DNA from: Deltaproteobacteria bacterium | GTDB lineage: Bacteria; Desulfobacterota; Syntrophia; Syntrophales; UBA2210 | Length of the DNA: 7,929 nucleotides | Reading direction: 5' to 3' | Assembly: GCA_016934695.1 (NCBI GenBank) | Contig: JAFGSH010000090.1 | Span: 1-7,929 of the forward strand | In this document: positions 1-5,374 of the stretch, one piece after another | Layout of the letters: every line of letters begins with the position of its first letter | Numbering within the stretch: the first letter of the stretch is position 1 | Position numbers and translations under genes: made by a program | Notes under the pieces: generated by a model | Seen by the model: only the letters and a program-made list of their open reading frames with translations | What the model was told of the DNA's origin: nothing | Database searches by the model: none

Positions 1-878
1 CCGATAAACCACCGGTCGGCATACGCCGTCGTGTATGCGATGTTCCCGATCAGGGGGAGCAGCCAGAATGCGAGGAGGAGGAATCCCAGGGTGTGTACCG
101 TAGAGAGGTAGGCGGCGTTCCTCAGGAACGAGGACCGGTCGAAGAGAAAGAAGGACGACATCGCCACGGCGAAGAGGAGGGCATACCCGTGGCTGACCCC
201 GATGAGGAAGACGAGGACGGCGTTGAGCGCCAGGTGTCCCCTGGCACGGATCCCCCGATAGAGCGTTCCCGTGAAGAGGACGGCCAGGGACATCCCGATC
301 CCGTAGGCGAATTCCCCGGCCAGCGTGCTGAGGATATTCCCCCCCCACATGGAATTGGCCTCCATAAAGAGGAAGCAGAGGGAAAAGATCGCGCCGGCGG
401 CGGGGACGGGAAAGGGCTGATCCATGAGGCGGAGCGCCGCGTAGCAGCACAGGGGGAGGGTAACCACCCCCAGGATGGTGACGAGCTTGAAGGCAATCTG
501 GAGGGGGATCACCTGCCCGAGGAGGGCCATCAGGACAAAGGGGAGAGGGAAGTAGAACTGGAACAGCGGAAACCCGGCGTAATTCCCCATCACCCAGCCG
601 GAGATTCTCCCCTGCGGCAGGAGGACGTCGCGCAGGTACTGGGCCGCAAAATAGTGCGAGCCCGTGTCCCCGCCGGTCGTTGTCGTCAGTGAAAGGAGAT
701 ACTCCGGCCGGAAATAGCCGGACAGAAAAAGGAGGAGCAGGAAGAGAACCGTTACGTCGGTGAGGGTCTCCAGGCCCGATGTCCCTTCAGATCGCATCGC
801 CATACGCAGCCGCTCGATTTCTTGTAAGGGTGCCCTGTCCATCCATACGGCGCTCCGGCATGCAGGACCGTTTTCCAT
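1..878 (-). CDS. Polytopic membrane protein, PTPS-related / GT-C glycosyltransferase-like (C-terminus beyond window)
   Basis: The minus-strand frame stays open from an ATG at 878 to the left edge: 292 codons with no stop, so the C-terminal part is missing. Residues 1-40 are hydrophilic. A first hydrophobic segment at about 43-56 is followed by a loop with TTTTGGDTGSHYFAAQYLRD (D71 acidic), then an aromatic-rich stretch AGFPLFQFYFPLPF (101-114). Further hydrophobic segments lie at about 115-150, 160-175, 185-205, 218-245 and 258-282. The acidic first periplasmic loop followed by 'YAGFPLFQFYFPLPF' is what I recall for membrane proteins annotated 'PTPS-related' (PF10131), which have a GT-C/YfhO-like architecture. 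A role in sugar or lipid-linked sugar transfer at the membrane is inference. The ATG lies 9 bases after the hemL stop and in the same frame. A later start at 842 is possible, with GGAG about 10 bases upstream. Probably the third gene of the ahbB-hemL unit, though its function need not be related to heme. Confidence 0.75.
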   Translation of the reverse strand, partial: MENGPACRSAVWMDRAPLQEIERLRMAMRSEGTSGLETLTDVTVLFLLLLFLSGYFRPEYLLSLTTTTGGDTGSHYFAAQYLRDVLLPQGRISGWVMGNYAGFPLFQFYFPLPFVLMALLGQVIPLQIAFKLVTILGVVTLPLCCYAALRLMDQPFPVPAAGAIFSLCFLFMEANSMWGGNILSTLAGEFAYGIGMSLAVLFTGTLYRGIRARGHLALNAVLVFLIGVSHGYALLFAVAMSSFFLFDRSSFLRNAAYLSTVHTLGFLLLAFWLLPLIGNIAYTTAYADRWFI

Positions 879-887
879 GAAACATGG

Positions 888-2147
888 CTACAGGAACGCC
901 TTCAGCGTTGCCTCTATGTCCTCGTCGGTGTGCGCGCGGGAGACGAAGGAGGCCTCGAAGGGTGAGGGGGCGATCATGATCCCCCCTGTCAGCATCTTCC
1001 TGAAATGATCGGTGAAGGACCCCTGATCACTCCGTGCGGCGGAGGTGAAATCGGTGACATCCTGACCGGTGAAAAAGAGGGTGAACATGGAGCCCACCCG
1101 GTTGATCCGGTGGGGAACCTCCCGGTTCCGGAGTATCGATCCAATCCCGGCGCACAGGCGTGCGGTCTTCTCCTCGAGTTCACTGTACACCCCCGCATCC
1201 CGCAGGGCGTCGAGGGTCGCGATCCCCGCCGCCATGGCGAGGGGATTCCCCGAGAGGGTCCCGGCCTGGTACACCGGTCCCAAGGGCGCCAGTTGTTCCA
1301 TGATATCCCCCCTCCCGCCGAACGCCCCGACGGGGAGACCGCCCCCGATGATCTTCCCGAGACAGGTGAGGTCCGGCCTGATCCCGGCTATATCCTGAAA
1401 GCCGCCGTAGGCAAGCCTGAATCCGGTGATCACCTCGTCGAAGATCAGGAGGATCCCACGCTCGGCAGTCGCCTCTCTTAAACCCTCGAGGAATCCGGGG
1501 ACCGGAGGCACAACACCCATATTCCCCGCAACCGGCTCCACGATGACGCAGGCGATATCCTCCCCGTACCGGTCGATCGCAGCCCGGACCGACTGGATAT
1601 TGTTGTAGGGAACCGTGATCGTCAGCTGCGCGAGTTCTTCGGGGACACCGGGACTCCCCGGGATGCCCAGCGTCGCGACGCCCGATCCCGCCTTGACCAG
1701 GAGCGAATCGCCGTGGCCGTGGTAACACCCCTCGAACTTGACGATCCTGTTTCTCTTCGTGTATCCGCGGGCGAGCCGGATCGCGCTCATCACCGCCTCG
1801 GTCCCCGAACTGACCATCCTGACCATATCGATCGACGGGAAGGCATCGACGATGCGCCGCGCCATCTCGATCTCCATGCGGGTCGGCGCGCCGTAGCTCG
1901 TCCCCTTCCCGGCGGCATCCCTGATCGCCTCCACCACCGGCGGGAAGGCGTGCCCGAGGATCATCGGGCCCCATGAACCGATGTAGTCGATGTATTCCCG
2001 CCCGTCGGCATCGTATACCTTCGACCCTTCGGCCCGCTCGATAAAGGGGGGATCCATCCCGACCGACCGGCAGGCGCGCACGGGGCTGTTCACCCCCCCG
2101 GGGATGTACCGTTGCGCCTCCTGAAAAAGCAACCCCGATCTTGTCAT
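888..2147 (-). CDS. hemL: Glutamate-1-semialdehyde 2,1-aminomutase
   Basis: 419 aa, full length for the family. It converts glutamate-1-semialdehyde to 5-aminolevulinate with pyridoxal phosphate (PLP), the last step of the C5 route to the first tetrapyrrole precursor; cytosolic dimer. Visible motifs are the N-terminal [10 protein letters not shown] (16-25), the cofactor-phosphate loop VSSGTEA (112-118), CYHGH (141-145), the PLP-ring aspartate in FDEVITGFR (D237), and the Schiff-base lysine in [17 protein letters not shown] (K265). [14 protein letters not shown] (295-308) is the usual class-III aminotransferase segment. The C-terminus [20 protein letters not shown] is also typical. The ATG follows the ahbB stop codon directly (TAG then ATG), with GGAG nine bases upstream inside ahbB, so translation is probably coupled. 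No key residue is missing. Confidence 0.97.
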   Translation of the reverse strand: MTRSGLLFQEAQRYIPGGVNSPVRACRSVGMDPPFIERAEGSKVYDADGREYIDYIGSWGPMILGHAFPPVVEAIRDAAGKGTSYGAPTRMEIEMARRIVDAFPSIDMVRMVSSGTEAVMSAIRLARGYTKRNRIVKFEGCYHGHGDSLLVKAGSGVATLGIPGSPGVPEELAQLTITVPYNNIQSVRAAIDRYGEDIACVIVEPVAGNMGVVPPVPGFLEGLREATAERGILLIFDEVITGFRLAYGGFQDIAGIRPDLTCLGKIIGGGLPVGAFGGRGDIMEQLAPLGPVYQAGTLSGNPLAMAAGIATLDALRDAGVYSELEEKTARLCAGIGSILRNREVPHRINRVGSMFTLFFTGQDVTDFTSAARSDQGSFTDHFRKMLTGGIMIAPSPFEASFVSRAHTDEDIEATLKAFL

Positions 2148-2642
2148 CTAAAAATACTCCATGCTGCTTTTTTTGAACTCCTCGAGGGTCCTGAGGATCC
2201 GATAGCTACCGATACCGATGGCCTCGGAGATTCTTCGGACAAACGCGTCCATCCGGTCCGCCTCGCCGGGCTGTCCTCCCCCGTCTCCGGTGAGGTGCAC
2301 CATGGTGAAGAGGTTGTACACGCCCTCGAAAGGAGGAGTCCTCTCGTAGCAGTGGCTTATCTCCCTGTAGGAGGCCAGGATGGAACCGATCTCTTCGCAT
2401 TGCTCCTCCGGAACGGCCCAGACGACCAGGGCATTCCCGGAAAAGCCTGCGCGCGTGTGCCTCAGCACCGCCCCGAACCTGCGTATAGCGCCTTTTTCCT
2501 GCAACCGCTTCAGGGTTTCGATAACCTCCTCCTCGTCCATACCGATCCTTCGGGCGATAGTCTCAAAGGGCCGCTTGCCCAGAGGGATATCCCCCTGGAC
2601 CTGCCGCGCGACCTTTTTTTCCCTATCCGTCATTCGAGGCAT
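2148..2642 (-). CDS. ahbB: Siroheme decarboxylase beta subunit-like protein (AhbB, AsnC/Lrp fold)
   Basis: 164 aa from the ATG at 2642. The N-terminal winged helix (about 5-58) is followed by an AsnC-type ligand domain. In the known pathway AhbA and AhbB together remove the acetate carboxyls of siroheme to give didecarbosiroheme, on the alternative route to heme. The AhbB rather than AhbA type is indicated by RRFGAVLRHTRAGFSGNALV (54-73), ISHCYER (95-101), YNLFTMVH (109-116) and the C-terminus EFKKSSMEYF. The frame is open a further 69 codons upstream to 2849, but that stretch has no domain character, overlaps the divergent promoters, and ends in a low-complexity KRTKGGGG. A GGTGG motif sits four bases before the chosen ATG. 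A glycine-rich insert (GDGGGQPGE, about 119-127) lies in the ligand domain. Homologues are often filed as Lrp/AsnC regulators, so that label would be a misreading. No AhbA partner is visible in this window. Confidence 0.85.
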   Translation of the reverse strand: MPRMTDREKKVARQVQGDIPLGKRPFETIARRIGMDEEEVIETLKRLQEKGAIRRFGAVLRHTRAGFSGNALVVWAVPEEQCEEIGSILASYREISHCYERTPPFEGVYNLFTMVHLTGDGGGQPGEADRMDAFVRRISEAIGIGSYRILRTLEEFKKSSMEYF

Positions 2643-2682
2643 GCCGCCACCGCCCTTCGTCCTTTTACCTTCTGTACCGGCT

Positions 2683-2712
2683 TTCATACCATATGGGGAC
2701 AGGGTGTGACAA
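2683..2712 (-). promoter_or_regulatory. Candidate sigma-70 promoter for ahbB-hemL
   Basis: On the minus strand, TTGTCA (2712-2707) is followed after 18 bases by TATGAA (2688-2683). This predicts a transcript start near 2676 and a leader of about 34 bases before the ahbB ATG at 2642. It also argues against any ahbB start upstream of 2676. The -35 matches 5/6 and the -10 4/6, so this is a plausible rather than strong promoter. Confidence 0.4.
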
Positions 2713-2729
2713 ATATTTCTAAATAGTTC

Positions 2730-2758
2730 TTGACAATGGACTGACTCGCGGTTACATA
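2730..2758 (+). promoter_or_regulatory. Candidate sigma-70 promoter for atpE
   Basis: A perfect TTGACA at 2730-2735 is followed by a 17-base spacer and TACATA at 2753-2758. The -10 is poor beyond its first two bases. If used, the transcript starts near 2765 and gives atpE a leader of about 105 bases in which I see no strong hairpin. The -35 lies beside the divergent ahbB promoter. The motif TGACAA occurs twice here as a direct repeat (2707-2712 and 2731-2736). Confidence 0.45.
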
Positions 2759-2870
2759 TAGCACGCTTGGCTTTTCGTGTTAATCCTATCTTGGCGAATA
2801 AAGAGAGTCTGGGACAGGATCGTATCACGGAGGCAGGCAAATAATTCATAGTGGCAGGAGGAATTGCAGC

Positions 2871-3242
2871 ATGAGAAAATCGTTAAAAGGCATCACCATT
2901 TTCATGATCACCGTGGGGTTTCTGTTCGTAACCGCCGCCGTTGCACTTGCCGCCGAGGCTTCGCCCGATACGCTGGCGAACAACAAGGCACTGGTCATCG
3001 CATGCAGTGCGCTTGCCGCCGGCATCGTTATGGGGATCGGCGCGCTGGGACCTGGTCTGGGAATGGGGCAGGCAACGGGTGGTGCCGCGAATTCCGTCGG
3101 CAGGAATCCCGACGCCCAGGGGAAGATCATGCTTACCATGCTCGTCGGTATGGCGATGACGGAATCCATCGCGATCTACGCGCTGGTTGTCGCCCTGGCA
3201 CTGCTGTTCGCCAACCCGCTGGTCAAGTTGCTCGTCGGGTAG
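2871..3242 (+). CDS. atpE: F-type ATP synthase subunit c (proteolipid ring subunit)
   Basis: 123 aa, against about 80 for a minimal c subunit. The extra length is an N-terminal segment, MRKSLKG plus a hydrophobic stretch ending in VALAAEA (about 22-30), which looks like a cleavable signal peptide. The rest is the two-helix hairpin: helix 1 with GALGPGLGMG (57-66), the cytoplasmic loop GRNPDAQG (77-84) that contacts the rotor stalk, and helix 2 with MAMTESIAIY (94-103). E98 is the ion-carrying carboxylate. Against the sodium-binding c subunit of Ilyobacter, the Gln of helix 1 is Met (M65) and the Thr after Glu-Ser is Ile (I100), so proton coupling is expected. AGGAGG lies nine bases before the ATG. 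No atpB or other atp gene is adjacent: the gene has its own candidate promoter and its own terminator. Confidence 0.95.
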   Translation: MRKSLKGITIFMITVGFLFVTAAVALAAEASPDTLANNKALVIACSALAAGIVMGIGALGPGLGMGQATGGAANSVGRNPDAQGKIMLTMLVGMAMTESIAIYALVVALALLFANPLVKLLVG

Positions 3243-3271
3243 GCGCATACCGCGCAAGGCTTTACTCAAAG

Positions 3272-3309
3272 GGGGAAGGGACGAATAAGAGGTGTCCCTT
3301 CCCCTTTTT
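3272..3309 (+). terminator. Rho-independent terminator of atpE
   Basis: A perfect 11-bp stem, GGGGAAGGGAC (3272-3282) with GTCCCTTCCCC (3294-3304), encloses an 11-base loop and is followed by TTTTT (3305-3309), with more T-rich sequence after it. It lies 29 bases past the atpE stop and before the end of the convergent release-factor-like gene. The minus-strand side has only a short T run, so it mainly serves atpE. Confidence 0.9.
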
Positions 3310-3362
3310 CTATTTTCTCACGGCAAAGCCCGGACCTCACTTCCATAATCGCCCGCGGGTCA

Positions 3363-3794
3363 TCATTCATCGGCAAGTACGGGCTTCGACCGCAGCGCCT
3401 TTTTTCCGGACTGGATGTGTTTCAACCGGAGCACCTTTTCCTGCGCCCTCTTTGAGCGTTTCCTCTTCTGCCGCCGTATCTTTTCGATCTTCTGCCGCTG
3501 CAGGCTCGCGCGTCCCTTTTGTATCCGCTCAATCCGGTCGACGAGAATGCGCCTCGCGAGAAACCGGTTCAGCGCCCGTGAGCGCTCCTGCTGGCACTTC
3601 ACCGAAAGCCCGGTGGGGACGTGAACGAGGAATACGCAGGAGGAGGTCTTGTTCACCTTCTGCCCCCCCGGTCCCGACGCCCTGATGAAGGTCTCGCGGA
3701 GGTCTTCTTCCCATATGCCCAGCTTTTCCATCCGGGCGAGGAGGGCCTCCTCCTTGTTCTGTGAAACAGTGAACGCTCCCATGCCCGGCATCAT
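3363..3794 (-). CDS. Peptide chain release factor-like protein with GGQ motif (ribosome rescue, MTRFR/C12orf65-like)
   Basis: 143 aa, far shorter than RF1/RF2 (about 350). It consists of one catalytic RF-1 domain with RASGPGGQKVNKTSS (38-52; GGQ 43-45), the segment that hydrolyses peptidyl-tRNA in the ribosomal peptidyl-transferase centre. There is no stop-codon recognition domain. KCQQERSRALNRFLARRIL (66-84) is typical of the class. From about 98 the chain is dominated by Lys, Arg and Gln (QKIEKIRRQKRKRSKRAQEK), a basic tail of the kind that ArfB-type factors place in the mRNA channel. Known relatives rescue stalled ribosomes or split large subunits without needing a stop codon; that role here is inference. 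It is closer to the C12orf65-like bacterial family than to ArfB/YaeJ. Starts at 3794, 3791 and 3782 are all possible; promoter spacing favours 3782 (MGAFTV). Confidence 0.85.
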   Translation of the reverse strand: MMPGMGAFTVSQNKEEALLARMEKLGIWEEDLRETFIRASGPGGQKVNKTSSCVFLVHVPTGLSVKCQQERSRALNRFLARRILVDRIERIQKGRASLQRQKIEKIRRQKRKRSKRAQEKVLRLKHIQSGKKALRSKPVLADE

Positions 3795-3820
3795 ACCTCG
3801 ACGGTAAGGCGGGATGTCAA
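3790..3820 (-). promoter_or_regulatory. Candidate sigma-70 promoter for the release-factor-like gene
   Basis: On the minus strand a perfect TTGACA (3820-3815) is followed after 19 bases by TATGAT (3795-3790, 5/6 match). The predicted transcript start is near 3783, next to the ATG at 3782. The ATG codons at 3794 and 3791 lie within or overlap the -10 hexamer and would not be on this transcript. The 19-base spacer is longer than ideal. Confidence 0.5.
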
Positions 3821-3835
3821 GGCTTTTTCAGTTTC

Positions 3836-3865
3836 TTGACACCCTTTTGTCTCTTCGTTTATAGT
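3836..3865 (+). promoter_or_regulatory. Candidate sigma-70 promoter for the RNase Z-like gene
   Basis: A perfect TTGACA (3836-3841), an 18-base spacer, then TATAGT (3860-3865, 5/6 match). The expected transcript start is at about 3871-3872, which is the A or T of the ATG at 3871. The mRNA would therefore have little or no leader. Only a GGGG two bases before the ATG resembles a ribosome binding site, and it is too close to work normally. Confidence 0.65.
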
Positions 3866-3870
3866 GGGGC

Positions 3871-4863
3871 ATGTTCAGCGCCCACCTGATAAACGATCCC
3901 TCCGCCGATCCGGGGGTCTACGTCAAATTCAAGTATCGGAGCGAGGCCCTTCTCTTCGACCTCGGCGAGATCCACGCCCTCGCGCCGCGGCAGATTCTCC
4001 GGGTCAAACAGATCTTTATATCCCATACCCACATGGACCACTTCATCGGGTTCGACCACCTCCTGCGGGTCTGCCTCGGGAGGGACATGCACCTCTCCCT
4101 CTTCGGCCCGCCGGGATTCACGAGAAATGTCGAGGGGAAACTGTCCGCGTATACGTGGAACCTCGTCCACAACTACGCCAATGACTTCCTCATACGGGTG
4201 ATCGAGGTGCACGAAACGGAAATGAGAGAGACGCTCTACAGCTGCCGCGGGGGTTTCAGGGCTGAGGGTACGGCCACGGGAACGATCGAAGACCCCCTGG
4301 TCGACGAGAAACGCTTCACGGTCCGGACAGTTTTTCTCGACCACAAGGTTCCCTCCCTCGCCTTTTCGATGAAGGAAAAGACGCAGATCAACATCATGAA
4401 AAACGCCCTCGAGGAGATGGGGCTTGCCCCCGGCAACTGGCTGGTGAAGCTGAAGGACGACATCCGCGAGGGGGTGGCCGACGATTCCCCCGTCGAAGCA
4501 CGTCTGAAAGAGGGTGGGACGAGGGTGATCCCCCTCGGCGAGTTGAAACAGCTTATCCGGACGATGCCGGGACAGAAGGTCTCGTACATAGCCGATACCG
4601 CCTACAACAGCGACAACGCGGAAAAGATCGTCCAGCTGGCCCGGGGATCCGACATCCTCTTTATCGAGGCAGCCTTTCTGGAGGAAGACGCCGCGACAGC
4701 GGCGGAAAAGTACCACCTGACGGCACGGCAGGCGGGCCTCCTCGCGAGGGAGGCGGGAGCGAAAGAGATTCGCATCTTCCACCTGTCGCCGAAATACAAG
4801 GGGCGCGAGGGCCTCCTGGTGGCGGAGGCGATGGAGGCGTTCGAGGGGGCTTCCCCCCGGTAG
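3871..4863 (+). CDS. RNase Z-like metallo-beta-lactamase-fold hydrolase
   Basis: 330 aa. The metal-binding set of the RNase Z branch can be placed in order: SHTHMDH (51-57; H52, H54, D56, H57), H158 in FLDHKVPS, D242 in YIADTAYN, and H304 in IFHLSPKY. YHLTARQAG (281-289) matches the HxTA segment of RNase Z, and IEAAFLEED (265-273) its EAxF strand. True RNase Z cleaves the 3' trailer of precursor tRNA and has HxHGDH; the HTHMDH here and the extra block at about 85-150 set this protein apart, so tRNA processing is possible but not shown. The N-terminus MFSAHLINDPSADPGVYVKF starts directly at the first strand of the fold, which supports the ATG at 3871 although no ribosome binding site precedes it. 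The neighbour on the other strand is a translation-rescue factor, which fits an RNA or translation theme only weakly. The gene ends six bases from the end of the convergent NusG-like gene. Confidence 0.82.
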   Translation: MFSAHLINDPSADPGVYVKFKYRSEALLFDLGEIHALAPRQILRVKQIFISHTHMDHFIGFDHLLRVCLGRDMHLSLFGPPGFTRNVEGKLSAYTWNLVHNYANDFLIRVIEVHETEMRETLYSCRGGFRAEGTATGTIEDPLVDEKRFTVRTVFLDHKVPSLAFSMKEKTQINIMKNALEEMGLAPGNWLVKLKDDIREGVADDSPVEARLKEGGTRVIPLGELKQLIRTMPGQKVSYIADTAYNSDNAEKIVQLARGSDILFIEAAFLEEDAATAAEKYHLTARQAGLLAREAGAKEIRIFHLSPKYKGREGLLVAEAMEAFEGASPR

Positions 4864-4869
4864 AATCTC

Positions 4870-5373
4870 TTACGCCTTTTCGATCTGAAATCCCTCCAGT
4901 TTGATAGCGACGGAGCGCTGGAGCAGGTCAATGGACACCACGAAGAGGTGCCGGTGATAATCGGCCCGGACCACGGCACCTTCTATACCCCTGAAGGGCC
5001 CGTCCGTTATCCTCGCCCGCTCCCCCTCTTTTGGGTAGAGGCAGGGCTGTATCTCCACGTCCGAGGCTATCAGGCGCCTGATAGCCTCGATCTGCGCATC
5101 GGGAACCGGGATCGGTTCGTAGGTGTCCGGTCTCCCCAGCATCTTGACCACGCCGGGGGTGGTGAGGACGGCGAGCTTCCGCTCGTTTGAGTATTCGGGA
5201 AAATCGACGAAGAGATAGCCGGAAAACACCGGGACGCGTATCTTCTTTCTTCGATCCTTTCTCCGGCTCCATACCTCCATCTTGGGGAGAAAGGTCTCCA
5301 CCGATCGCTGGACGAGCCCGGCATACACCCTGTCCTCAAAACGGCTCTTTGTGTAGACGGCATACCAGGGCAT
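4870..5373 (-). CDS. NusG-paralogue transcription antiterminator (UpxY/RfaH-like)
   Basis: 167 aa. An NGN domain (about 1-108) begins WYAVYTKSRFEDRV and contains FLPKMEVWSRRKDRRKK (28-44), VPVFSGYLFVDF (47-58) and TTPGVVKMLG (71-80). A short linker is followed by a KOW domain (about 114-145) with GERARITDGPFRGIEGAVV. NusG-family proteins bind RNA polymerase across its cleft and suppress pausing or termination. The specialised paralogues (RfaH, UpxY, LoaP) act on long surface-polysaccharide operons. This one looks like a paralogue because it is not beside secE or rplK, as housekeeping nusG usually is, and it has the short, basic UpxY-like NGN. It starts one base after the ribD stop (TGA-G-ATG), with GGGAG seven bases before the ATG, so the two are co-transcribed and probably coupled. 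The rfbA-rfbC sugar operon lies just beyond ribD on the other strand. A perfect palindrome lies inside the gene. Confidence 0.88.
   Translation of the reverse strand: MPWYAVYTKSRFEDRVYAGLVQRSVETFLPKMEVWSRRKDRRKKIRVPVFSGYLFVDFPEYSNERKLAVLTTPGVVKMLGRPDTYEPIPVPDAQIEAIRRLIASDVEIQPCLYPKEGERARITDGPFRGIEGAVVRADYHRHLFVVSIDLLQRSVAIKLEGFQIEKA
5062..5089. repeat. Perfect 28-bp palindrome inside the NusG-like gene
   Basis: The 14-base arm CGAGGCTATCAGGC is followed at once by its exact reverse complement, with no mismatch and no spacer. It covers codons 95-104 of the NusG-like gene (IEAIRRLIAS), at the end of the NGN domain. In RNA it would form a stem of about 12 bp with a GCGC loop; in DNA it could bind a symmetric dimer. 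There is no T-run after it in either direction, so it is not an intrinsic terminator. Confidence 0.9.
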
Positions 5374-5374
5374 C

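Noticed and set aside
93..692. Open frames in both directions at the left edge (plus 93-692, minus 122-496).
   Set aside because: The real gene is the other minus frame (1-878), which is open to the edge and gives a coherent membrane protein. The alternatives give charged or Ser/Pro-rich nonsense.
1180..1974. A second minus-strand frame of 264 codons inside hemL, plus several plus-strand frames.
   Set aside because: hemL is complete with every catalytic motif; these frames are Arg/Gly-rich shadows.
2711..2718. AAATATTT palindrome in the ahbB/atpE intergenic region as an operator.
   Set aside because: An 8-base AT palindrome is common by chance and nothing around it extends the symmetry.
2643..2849. 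N-terminal extension of ahbB up to an ATG at 2849.
   Set aside because: It would cover both divergent promoters, has no domain character, and would place the start beside the atpE ribosome binding site.
3859..4782. Long open frame on the minus strand opposite the RNase Z-like gene (307 codons).
   Set aside because: It mirrors the codons of a clear metallo-beta-lactamase gene on the plus strand, has no recognisable domain, and arises from GC-rich codon bias.
4845..4857. GGGGG-CTT-CCCCC hairpin at the end of the RNase Z-like gene as a terminator.
   Set aside because: The five-base stem is short, lies in coding sequence and has no T-run after it in either direction.
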